Shown here piece by piece: positions 53,245 through 60,770 of a stretch of 64,000 nucleotides of DNA. The notes below the pieces were generated by a model, which searched no databases, was not told the origin of the DNA, and was given only the letters and a program-made list of their open reading frames with translations. The DNA comes from Pedobacter sp. W3I1 (lineage in GTDB: Bacteria; Bacteroidota; Bacteroidia; Sphingobacteriales; Sphingobacteriaceae). The stretch lies in contig NZ_JAUSXN010000001.1 in NCBI RefSeq assembly GCF_030816015.1, positions 1 to 64,000 on the forward strand, in the 5' to 3' direction. Within the stretch, counting starts at the first letter, position 1; each line of letters opens with the position of its first letter. Made by a program: the position numbers and the translations under genes.

Positions 53245-55351
53245 CCAAGTGGTATTTCAGTTCCTGATGGCTGCCCTGCTCAACCACTACACCCTTATCC
53301 AATACAATAATTTTATCGGCATTATTCAATGTGCTCGATCGGTGCGTAATTACAATTACAGTTTTCTGTTCAGCTTTTAAAAGTTCGATCATTCGTTGTA
53401 CATGTTGCTCAGAAACCGAATCGAGCGATGAGGTGGCCTCATCTAAAATTAGAATTTCAGGATCGCGATATAAAGCCCTTGCAATGGCAATCCGCTGCCT
53501 TTGCCCGCCTGATAAAGCTGTTCCGTTTTCACCCAAATAAGTTTGAAAGCCTTTGGGTAAAGCCTCTATAAAACCAATTAAACCCAATTTAGTGGCAATA
53601 TCAATAATTTTTTGCATGTCGGGTTCTTCTTCGCCAATGGCAATATTATCGATTACGTTACCAGCAAATAAATCGATCTGCTGGGGCACTACTGATATCA
53701 TTCTGCGAAGCGAAGAATTGGTTATGTATTTCAGATCATATTTGCCAATGCGCACATTGCCCGCCTGTATAGGATAAATATTCTGCAGGATAGACATTAA
53801 AGTAGATTTTCCCGAGCCACTCTCGCCCACAATGGCCGTAAATTTCCCTTGTGGAATGGTTAAATTCAGGTTTTCGAAAACAGGCAACCTTGCCCCATAG
53901 CGAAAGGAAACATTTTCGAAGTGGATATCGCCAATTTTATCGGTACTCAGTTCAATCTGGTTCTCATCACTTTCGCGCTCCAGATCCATAATTTCGAACA
54001 ACCTATCGGCTGCAATAACAGCATCCTGTACAGTTTTATTCATTCCGATTAAAGAGGAAACTGGTCCTGTAAAATAACCGATCAAGGTATAAAACGACAG
54101 TAATTCTCCAGGTGTAATCGAATTGCTTAACACGTAACCTGCGCCCACCCAAAGCAATACAATGGTAATCATGCGTGAAATAAATTCGGTAGAAGTACCC
54201 GATACAACAGCATTAATATTCGATTTAAAGCCTGCCTGGAGCAACTTGATAAAACGGGTTTCGGTTTTGTCGTTAGCATGATCTTCCAGGCCAAAACGTT
54301 TAATCGTACCTACTGCATTTAAGCTTTCTACCAATTGCGATTCGAGCTCGGCAGCATCTTCCATCAACCTACGCTGGGTACGTTTGTTAAACCGATCGGT
54401 AATCACATAAATTACAAAATACAATGGAATAACGGTAAGTGTAATGAGTGCGAGTTTCCAGTAGTAGGTAAACATCATGATGAATGAGAAGAAAACAATA
54501 AAAATGTTCACTACAAAATTTACGCATACATCATTTAAAAAAGTTCTGATTTTTACGGCATCGTTAATCCTCGAAATAATTTCGCCCACCCGCATGGTAT
54601 CAAAAAACTGCTGTGGCAAACGGAGCAAGTGTTTGTAATAACCTAAAATAAGTTGCGAATCGATTAACTGGCCCGTTTTTAAGGTAAAAATTGTTTTCGC
54701 CGAGCCAATAAACAGCTGCACCATAAGAATAACCATCATGGCTATACTCATAAGGTTTAGCAAATTATGGTTACCATCTACCAGTACAAAATCGACTAAT
54801 TTCTGAACAAAAATAGAGGTGGATAAACCCAGTACAGTATAAACAATAGCACCAAATAAAACCTGCGTCAGAATGCCTTTGTGCGGTTTAATCAAACTCC
54901 AAAATCTACCCTGGATTGATTTTTTTTCATTGCCGATCTGAAAATCTTCTGATGGCAACAATAAGACTAACGCACCAGTCCACTCCTTTTTGAATTCATC
55001 ATGCGTTTTACGGTGCACTTTCCCATCTATAGGGTCCATCACCTCTATAAACTTACTATTTACTTTATAAATCACTACATAATGCTGAAGGATATCATTC
55101 ACAATGATATGCGCTATAGCGGGCGTAGGTATTTTAAATAAACTATCAAAAGGTGCTTTTACGCCTTTCGCCTCAAATCCTAGTTTTTGGGCAGCTTCTA
55201 CAAGTCCTAAAACGGTTGTACCTTTTTTATCGGTTCCGGCAAGCTGCCTGATGCGGGCAACGGCCAAATCCAATTTATAATGAGCAGCAATTGAAGCGAG
55301 ACAAGCCGCACCACAATCTGTTATATCTCGTTGCTTAACCTTTGTACCCAT
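53240..55351 (-). CDS. Peptidase-containing ABC exporter (PCAT, C39 family)
   Basis: A 703-residue bacteriocin-type exporter that cuts double-glycine leaders and exports the peptide. The C39 peptidase domain is residues 1-140: Gln7, catalytic Cys13 (TDCGAAC), His90 (LQHYVVIY) and Asp106 (MDPIDG) are all present. A transmembrane domain of about six helices follows (about 155-450). The ATPase has Walker A GESGSGKST, signature ALSGGQRQR, Walker B ILILDEATSSLD and H-loop VITHR. It follows the HlyD gene by 5 nt and its stop lies in a palindrome. Confidence 0.95.
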   Translation of the reverse strand: MGTKVKQRDITDCGAACLASIAAHYKLDLAVARIRQLAGTDKKGTTVLGLVEAAQKLGFEAKGVKAPFDSLFKIPTPAIAHIIVNDILQHYVVIYKVNSKFIEVMDPIDGKVHRKTHDEFKKEWTGALVLLLPSEDFQIGNEKKSIQGRFWSLIKPHKGILTQVLFGAIVYTVLGLSTSIFVQKLVDFVLVDGNHNLLNLMSIAMMVILMVQLFIGSAKTIFTLKTGQLIDSQLILGYYKHLLRLPQQFFDTMRVGEIISRINDAVKIRTFLNDVCVNFVVNIFIVFFSFIMMFTYYWKLALITLTVIPLYFVIYVITDRFNKRTQRRLMEDAAELESQLVESLNAVGTIKRFGLEDHANDKTETRFIKLLQAGFKSNINAVVSGTSTEFISRMITIVLLWVGAGYVLSNSITPGELLSFYTLIGYFTGPVSSLIGMNKTVQDAVIAADRLFEIMDLERESDENQIELSTDKIGDIHFENVSFRYGARLPVFENLNLTIPQGKFTAIVGESGSGKSTLMSILQNIYPIQAGNVRIGKYDLKYITNSSLRRMISVVPQQIDLFAGNVIDNIAIGEEEPDMQKIIDIATKLGLIGFIEALPKGFQTYLGENGTALSGGQRQRIAIARALYRDPEILILDEATSSLDSVSEQHVQRMIELLKAEQKTVIVITHRSSTLNNADKIIVLDKGVVVEQGSHQELKYHLA

Positions 55352-55356
55352 TGCCT

Positions 55357-56538
55357 TTATGTTTTCTGGATTAAGTTTGGATTAACCCAATCATCTACCT
55401 TGTCGTAAAGTAATTGATATAAACTACGATCTGTTACTTTAAAGCGGGCGGTAAAATTCATTCCTTTTTTGAGGTATCCTTTGTAACCATTCTTCAGCAT
55501 CAGAAAATTTTTATCCATCAAACACTTTACTTTAAAAGCAGGTTGATTACCATTTAAAATCACAATATCATCCGAAATATCGATCACTTTACCTATTGCC
55601 AAACCCCACTGATTATAATTATAAGCATTGATCTGAAAATGCACTTCCTGTCCTTTTCTAATCAGGCCAATATCTGAAGGGTTGATGTAACAATAAGCGG
55701 CCAAACCGGCATCGGGCGAAACTTCCCCAACTTTTTGATTGGCAAATACGTAAGCACCTTGTTGTAAGCCGACTAAATTTTGTACGGAACCATCAATCGG
55801 CGCGCGCAATACATATTGTTTTTTCTGTTCGTTAAGTTCTGCCTGCTGCCCGGAAAGCTGGCGCAGTTCGTTGCGGTAACCATTGGCTTCGGTTTGCCAT
55901 TGGGTTTTATATTTGGTACGCACCATTAAGTAAACCGATTCGGCCTGCTCGAGTTCGTATTTATATTTTTCGTATTCTGATTGCGTAAGTACTTTGTTTT
56001 GATAAAGTTTACTGTAGCGCGCAAAGGTACTGGTGGCCTGTCTTTTTGCAATACCAGCATTTTTTAATTCTTGTATATATTGTTGCCAGGATGCTACATA
56101 TTGCCCGGTTTGCAGACTTGATGAACCGCCATTAAACGAGAGTAGCGTGCGGATATCCTCCAGGAATTGGGTGATTTGATTTTTACGCGTTTCTACCAAA
56201 GCATCTTGCTGTTTAGGTAAACCTGCATCAATGGCCAGTAACGTATCACCTTGTTTAAGTCTTTTATTATCCGAAAGTCTGTACGCTATTAAGCGGCCAT
56301 TAACCGGTACAATAAGTTCTGTTTTTTCGATGGTAGATTGTAAAATACCTGTACCTTTTATACTAATGGGTATTTTAATAAAGGGAAGGGCAATCAAAAC
56401 AATTAAAATGGCTGCCACGGCAACGATATAAATTAACTGGCTTGATTTACTAATTTGGGAACGGTAAACGAGAGCGGTATTTGAAATTCTTTCTGTAGAG
56501 TAGCTGGTTAGCGCCATAGTGTCGAAATCATAAAGCAT
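55357..56538 (-). CDS. HlyD-family secretion adaptor
   Basis: A 393-residue membrane-fusion protein. A short cytoplasmic start is followed by one helix (IYIVAVAAILIVLIALPFI, about 36-54), a lipoyl/biotinyl-like half (NGRLIAYRLSDNKRLKQGDTLLAID), a coiled coil of about 130 residues, the other lipoyl half (LRAPIDGSVQNLVGLQQGAYV) and a beta-barrel end. It connects the exporter to the outer membrane route. The first ATG (56538) lies in an intercistronic hairpin; the ATG at 56517 (MALTSYS) is an alternative start and would fall just outside it. Confidence 0.92.
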   Translation of the reverse strand: MLYDFDTMALTSYSTERISNTALVYRSQISKSSQLIYIVAVAAILIVLIALPFIKIPISIKGTGILQSTIEKTELIVPVNGRLIAYRLSDNKRLKQGDTLLAIDAGLPKQQDALVETRKNQITQFLEDIRTLLSFNGGSSSLQTGQYVASWQQYIQELKNAGIAKRQATSTFARYSKLYQNKVLTQSEYEKYKYELEQAESVYLMVRTKYKTQWQTEANGYRNELRQLSGQQAELNEQKKQYVLRAPIDGSVQNLVGLQQGAYVFANQKVGEVSPDAGLAAYCYINPSDIGLIRKGQEVHFQINAYNYNQWGLAIGKVIDISDDIVILNGNQPAFKVKCLMDKNFLMLKNGYKGYLKKGMNFTARFKVTDRSLYQLLYDKVDDWVNPNLIQKT

Positions 56539-56566
56539 CCGCTATTCTGAAAACAGAACAGCGGAT
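56537..56566 (-). promoter_or_regulatory. Hairpin between peptide gene and exporter genes
   Basis: ATCCGCTATTCTG (56537-56549), loop AAAA, CAGAACAGCGGAT (56554-56566): a 13-bp stem with one mismatch. No U-run follows on the minus strand, so it looks more like a partial attenuator or stability element than a full terminator, and may set the ratio of peptide to exporter mRNA (inference). Confidence 0.6.
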
Positions 56567-56578
56567 ACAATAAATTGC

Positions 56579-56785
56579 TTATAGACTCCAAACAAGTTTC
56601 AAAACATTGGTTACTGTTTTGCTTAAAAATGCTGAAGTGTCTGCGCCAACTGCATTTAAAGTTCCTGAAAGAGAAGCTAAAAGTTCGCTTAATGTATTGT
56701 TAACAATACCACCACCTTCAACTTGTGACATTTCAGTTGTGTTCATTTCTTTAACACTAAGATTTTTTAATTCTAAACTTTTCAT
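56579..56785 (-). CDS. Double-glycine leader peptide, candidate bacteriocin or signal
   Basis: A 68-residue precursor. Leader residues 1-25 end SQVEGG and fit the C39 leader pattern: Glu18 (-8), Met19 (-7), Val22 (-4), Gly24-Gly25 (-2, -1). The mature part (43 residues, starting GIVNN and ending VLKLVWSL) has no Cys, few charges, and many Leu, Val, Ser and Thr. It contains none of the class IIa bacteriocin motif, and lacking Cys it cannot be a lanthipeptide. The HlyD and PCAT genes follow, so export and processing by them is likely. Whether it kills, signals or builds an external structure is not known. Confidence 0.85.
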   Translation of the reverse strand: MKSLELKNLSVKEMNTTEMSQVEGGGIVNNTLSELLASLSGTLNAVGADTSAFLSKTVTNVLKLVWSL

Positions 56786-57090
56786 ACTAGATTTTTTTTG
56801 AGTTTTGAGATCCCTACTCTTTTGAAGGCTTTTCGGGATGCGCCTGATGCTTGGCCAAACACTTCAACGAATGTAACCATATTCGCTATAATGACGTAGT
56901 ATTAAACATCTAACACAAACCTAACGATTCGTTAATAATCCGAATAAACACCCTCTAGAACACCAAAACGCAATCTCTATTAAAAAACTAGGGTATTAGT
57001 TTTCATATTCAATTTATTCATTAGTCTTATACGCTTTTATATTCTTTTTATTCGTTGTATTCATGGCTTGGATTTTAAAAAATCAATGAC
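56786..57090. other. Spacer upstream of the peptide operon
   Basis: A 305-nt gene-free AT-rich stretch. It holds the candidate promoter and palindrome at 56916-56944 described separately. A 16-codon frame on the minus strand (MNTTNKKNIKAYKTNE) has no leader or family likeness and is not called. Nothing else is visible. Confidence 0.6.
56916..56944 (-). promoter_or_regulatory. Candidate promoter of the peptide operon with a palindrome inside
   Basis: On the minus strand TAGGTTTG (56916-56923) is an exact -7 box; TTCG (56941-56944) stands 17 nt further upstream in the -33 position with one mismatch. Between them lies TAACGATTCGTTA (56922-56934), a palindrome with arms TAACGA/TCGTTA. The leader to the peptide ATG would be about 120 nt. 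Confidence 0.45.
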
Positions 57091-57624
57091 CTATATGCCG
57101 TTCATTTTCATAAATGCGACCTCTTTTTCTGTAATATGATCATCGTCAATGGCATACGATTTAATATTGGCAATTCTCATTTCATCAATTACATCTATAA
57201 GATCCTGGAACTTAGCGGTTTTAGCTGGCTTGATAATGACAATCATGTATTTAGTTGGATTATGTTGATGGGTTTCAGCAACCAGTTTCTCGTTTGCCAT
57301 AATCTCTTTCTGAATATTTGCTACCGGGATAACCTTCATATTTGCTTTTTCTATGGTTCCCATGTAGCAAACAGCCTTATTGTTTTTGCCGAGCAGGATG
57401 GTCATGGTACGAGATTCAGGATAATTTTCCACGACATTAACATCCGTTTTATCAGGTTTGGCGATATCTGCCGCATTTAAAGTACCTAAAGAAGTGGTGA
57501 GCATAAAAAAAGTCGTTAATAAAAACATCAGGTCGACCATTGCGGTAAGGTCTACCCTTGGTGCAGTTTTTTTGGTTCTTCCCTTTACAGCCTTGCCGCT
57601 TTGAGATTCGTTTAGTGTTGCCAT
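57091..57624 (-). CDS. ExbD/TolR-family biopolymer transport protein
   Basis: A 177-residue protein with a basic cytoplasmic start (RTKKTAPRVDL), one transmembrane helix (about residues 25-45, AMVDLMFLLTTFFML) carrying the essential Asp of ExbD (VDLTAMVDLMFLL), and a periplasmic domain. No ExbB or TonB gene is beside it. The peptide gene follows 305 nt downstream on the same strand; a link is possible but not shown. Confidence 0.9.
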   Translation of the reverse strand: MATLNESQSGKAVKGRTKKTAPRVDLTAMVDLMFLLTTFFMLTTSLGTLNAADIAKPDKTDVNVVENYPESRTMTILLGKNNKAVCYMGTIEKANMKVIPVANIQKEIMANEKLVAETHQHNPTKYMIVIIKPAKTAKFQDLIDVIDEMRIANIKSYAIDDDHITEKEVAFMKMNGI

Positions 57625-57671
57625 AATAATTTAGGTTTTTAATGATGATGACAAGCCCGATCAAATTGCAT

Positions 57672-57700
57672 AAAAAAAGCAGTTAAAAAATTAACCGCTT
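57672..57700 (-). terminator. Terminator between sodC and exbD-like genes
   Basis: On the minus strand AAGCGGTTAA, loop TTTT, TTAACTGCTT (one G-U), then TTTTT. It ends transcription coming from the superoxide dismutase gene. Confidence 0.8.
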
Positions 57701-57719
57701 AAAGACTCCAACAGAAAAT

Positions 57720-57801
57720 CGTCATCTCGACTGAAACGCAGTGGAATGGAAAGATCTTTAATAGATTTCTCGACTGCGTTGCACTCCGCTCGAAATGACG
57801 A
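57720..57801. repeat. Palindromic repeat, GTCATCTCGACTG family
   Basis: GTCATCTCGACTGAAACGCAG at the left and CGCTCGAAATGACG at the right; also GATTTCTCGACTGCGTT. Related to 29588-29684. Confidence 0.75.
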
Positions 57802-57820
57802 TCAAACTAATATACAAATC

Positions 57821-58351
57821 TTACTTCACCGCTTCAATTACACCGCAACCCACCCGTGGTCCTGAGTTACCGGTTGGTTGTGTAGTATAATCGTCGGTAC
57901 CGCCATGTACAATAATTCCACGGCCGATAATATTTTTGATATCGCCATCTTTAATGCTCCATCTATCGGTGGTAACCGAAAGGGTTGCGTGGCCTTTACT
58001 GTCTAGCATAATATTGCCAATATCTCCGCTATGATAAGCGGCAGACCCCCATTTTCCGTGCGCTTCTTTTGTGGGGTTCCAATGTCCATGGGTGTTTTCG
58101 CCCATATTGCCGCAATCGCCATGTTCGTGAAAGTGGACGGCAACATTGCTGTCGGCACGTGCCGCAAAATTCATCTCGATATCCATCTTAATTTTTCCAT
58201 CACTCAATTCATAAAACTTCGCTGTTCCTATGGTTTTAGTATGATCAGCTGTTTCTGTCAATGTTGCCTGGGCAATTTCTTTGTCGGTTTTTGTACAAGC
58301 ACTTACCAGTGCTACGCCTACGATGGCTAGTTTTAAAAGATATTTTCTCAT
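57821..58351 (-). CDS. sodC: Cu/Zn superoxide dismutase, lipoprotein form
   Basis: A 176-residue exported enzyme. MRKYLLKLAIVGVALVSAC ends in a Cys suited to lipidation. The copper and zinc ligands are in VAVHFHEHGDCG, THGHWNPTKEAHG and AAYHSGDIGNI, and GIIVHGGTDDYTTQPTGNSGPRVGCGVIE closes the electrostatic loop with the conserved Arg and second Cys. The start MRKYLLKL (58351) is preferred over 58372. It removes superoxide outside the cytoplasm. Confidence 0.94.
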   Translation of the reverse strand: MRKYLLKLAIVGVALVSACTKTDKEIAQATLTETADHTKTIGTAKFYELSDGKIKMDIEMNFAARADSNVAVHFHEHGDCGNMGENTHGHWNPTKEAHGKWGSAAYHSGDIGNIMLDSKGHATLSVTTDRWSIKDGDIKNIIGRGIIVHGGTDDYTTQPTGNSGPRVGCGVIEAVK

Positions 58352-58471
58352 TGCTTTAGGGTTTAATTCCATACAACAAACACACTGATAATCATTTGGT
58401 TTGACTTAAAACAAGTAGGAGTAAAACCATTTCCTATGCTACTTGTTTAAGTATTATAAAATCGTATAATT

Positions 58472-58819
58472 ATGGAACGGCCAATTGCAATGAACACTTT
58501 GAGTCAAATTTTAGAGAAATTGAGGCTTAAAGGAAAAGATAATGAATTAAAAATATCCGATCATGGTAAGATGCAGAGCAAAACGCTGGGCAAAATTTAT
58601 AAACCTGAAGATTTAACTATCGTCAAAACCTATCGTTTTGAAGGAGATTCGGATCCGGCAGACAACTCAGTACTCTATCTAATCGAAGATCAGGATAAAA
58701 ACATTGGTTACATATTAGACGCTTACGGCATATATTCTGATAATGAAGGGCCGGCATTTGATGACTTCTTAAAGAAGATTCCTACCGAAAATAGAGACGA
58801 ACAGGAACTGTTTTCTTAA
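58472..58819 (+). CDS. Conserved hypothetical protein, phosphoribosylpyrophosphate-like length unrelated
   Basis: A 115-residue acidic soluble protein (MERPIAMNTLSQILEKL) with a beta-rich middle: LGKIYKPEDLTIVKTYRFEGDSDPADNSVLYLIED and GYILDAYGIYSDNEGPAFDDFLKKIP. I do not recognise it; it looks like a small Bacteroidota-specific protein, and no function can be given. Start could also be the Met at residue 7 (58490). A strong terminator follows. Confidence 0.75.
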   Translation: MERPIAMNTLSQILEKLRLKGKDNELKISDHGKMQSKTLGKIYKPEDLTIVKTYRFEGDSDPADNSVLYLIEDQDKNIGYILDAYGIYSDNEGPAFDDFLKKIPTENRDEQELFS

Positions 58820-58835
58820 TAACCTAACTTGATTG

Positions 58836-58875
58836 AAAAGGGAGAATTAGCGTAATCTGATTCTCCCTTTTTTTA
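58836..58875 (+). terminator. Terminator after the 58472 gene
   Basis: AAAGGGAGAAT (from 58837) pairs with ATTCTCCCTTT, followed by seven T. Confidence 0.9.
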
Positions 58876-58904
58876 TTTTAAAAGATGAACAGGCTATAAT
58901 TCCG

Positions 58905-58912
58905 TAATTTTG
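58905..58912 (+). promoter_or_regulatory. -7 promoter element for the EamA gene
   Basis: TAATTTTG, exact TAnnTTTG, 21 nt before the ATG at 58934. No clear -33 box. Confidence 0.55.
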
Positions 58913-58933
58913 CGCCTCATTTACGAGCCCCAG

Positions 58934-59786
58934 ATGAAAAGCAAAATCAATATCCCACCCATACCAGCTGTTTTACTGTCTATTATCAGTGTACAGTGTG
59001 GGGGCTGCAATTGCAAAAGGGCTTTTTCCACAAATTGGCGCTGCCGCTACCGCGTCCTTAAGGATCGGTTTATCAGCGGTGATTTTATTAATTGCCTTTA
59101 GGCCAAACCTGTTTAAGTTAAACGCCAAACAATGGAAATATGTTATCCTATATGGTGTTTGTTTAGGGGTAATGAATATGGTATTCTATATGGCTATAGC
59201 AAGAATCCCGATCGGTTTAGGGGTAACTTTAGAATTTGTTGGGCCTTTGGGTCTCGCCATTTTTGGTTCTAAAAAACCGGTAGATTTTCTTTGGGTAATA
59301 CTGGCCGCAACAGGCATCGCACTCATTGCCCCATGGACCAGTACGGGGTTAAATGTTGCGGGTGTGTTACTGGCACTTTTAGCTGGCATTTTTTGGGCAG
59401 CCTATATTATATTGGGTGGCAGGATTTCAAAAATAATGAAAGGCGGTGATGCAGTTGCCATTGGAATGTTATTCGCTACCCTGGTTATCTTGCCATTTGG
59501 TATTTTTGGTGGTGGTTTAAGCGGCTTGAGTCCTAAATTATTGGGTTTAGGAGCAGCGCTTGCTCTACTCTCAAGCGCCATCCCATTTACCCTCGAAATG
59601 AGAGCCCTTAAGCAGCTTCCTGCCAGGACTTTCAGTATTTTAATGAGTCTCGAACCTGCAATGGCCTCATTAGCCGCACTCGTATTTTTACAAGAATACC
59701 TCACTTTAAAAGAGTGTTTTGCTGTGGCTTTTGTTGTAATTGCTTCCGCCGGTTCGTCGTTAACAGCCAGGCGTACCAAACTGTAG
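58934..59786 (+). pseudogene. EamA/RhtA-type exporter with a +1 frameshift near the N-terminus
   Basis: Frame 1 from ATG 58934 gives MKSKINIPPIPAVLLSIISVQ, then runs into unrelated residues; the rest of the protein (GAAIAKGLFPQIGAAATASLRIG onward, ten helices, EamA domain) is in the next frame from about 59000. The shift lies at a five-G run (59000-59004); with four G the frame would be continuous and read SVQCGAAIAKGLFPQ. Either a real, recent mutation, a programmed slip or a sequencing error. The intact product would be a metabolite exporter of the RhtA type (homoserine/threonine efflux is the known role of the E. coli relative). Confidence 0.8.
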
Positions 59787-60071
59787 TTAGGCCAGTTTTT
59801 CTGTTTTATACATTACAATATCATCCGTCAACTTATCAACCTGTGCCACAAAGGCTAAAATATAAGGCTGCTTATTGTGCAGATCCAAACTTGCCTGGTC
59901 TTTCCACTCCTCCCAAAAAACAAAAGTATCCTCACCTGTAGACTCATGTAAATCGTACTGAATGCAGGCTTCTTCCTTACGCGAATTTACAACCATATCT
60001 AATAGCACAACTCTTAATGCTGTTTTGGTTTCTTTTTTACTCTTAACTATTGCTGTTAGATAAATGCTCAT
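59787..60071 (-). CDS. Antibiotic-biosynthesis-monooxygenase-fold protein, YgiN-like
   Basis: A 94-residue ABM-domain protein: VVLLDMVVNSRKEEACIQYDLHEST, then TFVFWEEWKDQASLDLHNKQPYILAFV, with the conserved W and H of the family. E. coli YgiN, a quinol monooxygenase, is encoded beside MdaB in the same order. It overlaps the upstream reductase gene by 29 nt. Confidence 0.9.
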   Translation of the reverse strand: MSIYLTAIVKSKKETKTALRVVLLDMVVNSRKEEACIQYDLHESTGEDTFVFWEEWKDQASLDLHNKQPYILAFVAQVDKLTDDIVMYKTEKLA

Positions 60072-60672
60072 ATACGGCTGTATTTAAAAAATTTTGGGTT
60101 AAATGGTCTTGATGTAATTTAAGCGCACCGATAATATCGGCATTCTTTTCTACATCATGAAAATGGATGCCATCTATCCGTTCCATCCCGGTAAAAGCAT
60201 TCATTCTATGAAAACCGAACAATACACCATCATCTACACTGGTTTCCATAAAAAATTCTTCAGGCAAAGTAAAAGCTTCCTTTGGTGCATTCCACGATGA
60301 GGTTACCATGTATTTACGGCCATGTAACATCCCGCCAGTACCGTAGTTCCTTGTCGGATTATTGGCTTTACGGCCATCACTGCTATAAATTCCACTTTTG
60401 TGACCTTCGGTAAATACCACATCGATATATTCTTTAAATCTATGGGGCAATTGGAACCACCAGATTGGGGTATGGTAAATTACAACATCTGCCCAAACAT
60501 ATTTTTCTACTTCCTCTTTCGGATCGTAATGGTGATTAATGTTTGTTGTTTTTACTTCAAACCCTTCCAGCGATGAAAAAAAATCCGCTGTAGCATTAGC
60601 TATTGTCTCGTTAAACCTGCCACCAGAATGACCAAATTTTTGTCCGCCGTTAATAATGAATATTTTTGTCAT
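60043..60672 (-). CDS. NAD(P)H quinone oxidoreductase, MdaB-like flavodoxin fold
   Basis: A 209-residue flavin reductase: MTKIFIINGGQKFGHSGGRFNETI at the start (phosphate loop), VIYHTPIWWFQLPHRFKEYIDVVFT, and MVTSSWNAPKEAFTLP, all typical of MdaB. It probably reduces quinones by two electrons. It forms an operon with the YgiN-like gene and is divergent from a LysR regulator. The pair resembles the mdaB-ygiN module. Confidence 0.93.
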   Translation of the reverse strand: MTKIFIINGGQKFGHSGGRFNETIANATADFFSSLEGFEVKTTNINHHYDPKEEVEKYVWADVVIYHTPIWWFQLPHRFKEYIDVVFTEGHKSGIYSSDGRKANNPTRNYGTGGMLHGRKYMVTSSWNAPKEAFTLPEEFFMETSVDDGVLFGFHRMNAFTGMERIDGIHFHDVEKNADIIGALKLHQDHLTQNFLNTAVYEHLSNSNS

Positions 60673-60694
60673 TTCGTTTTCTATTTTGATAACA

Positions 60695-60702
60695 CAAAAT
60701 TA
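60695..60702 (-). promoter_or_regulatory. -7 promoter element for the MdaB-like operon
   Basis: On the minus strand TAATTTTG, exact TAnnTTTG, 22 nt before the ATG at 60672. Confidence 0.55.
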
Positions 60703-60731
60703 CAGCGCTTATATCTATTATTAAAACAAGT

Positions 60732-60757
60732 TAATTCATAGCTTTGTATCAGAATTA
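60732..60757 (+). promoter_or_regulatory. LysR-site candidate overlapping the LysR gene promoter
   Basis: TAATTC (60732-60737), 14-nt spacer, GAATTA (60752-60757), in the divergent spacer. TAGCTTTG (60739-60746) inside it is an exact -7 box for the LysR gene. A regulator bound here could act on both directions. Confidence 0.45.
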
Positions 60758-60770
60758 TAATACTTAGTTT

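Noticed and set aside
56786..57090. A second leader peptide gene in the spacer
   Set aside because: Only a 16-codon frame with no double glycine; nothing else long enough.
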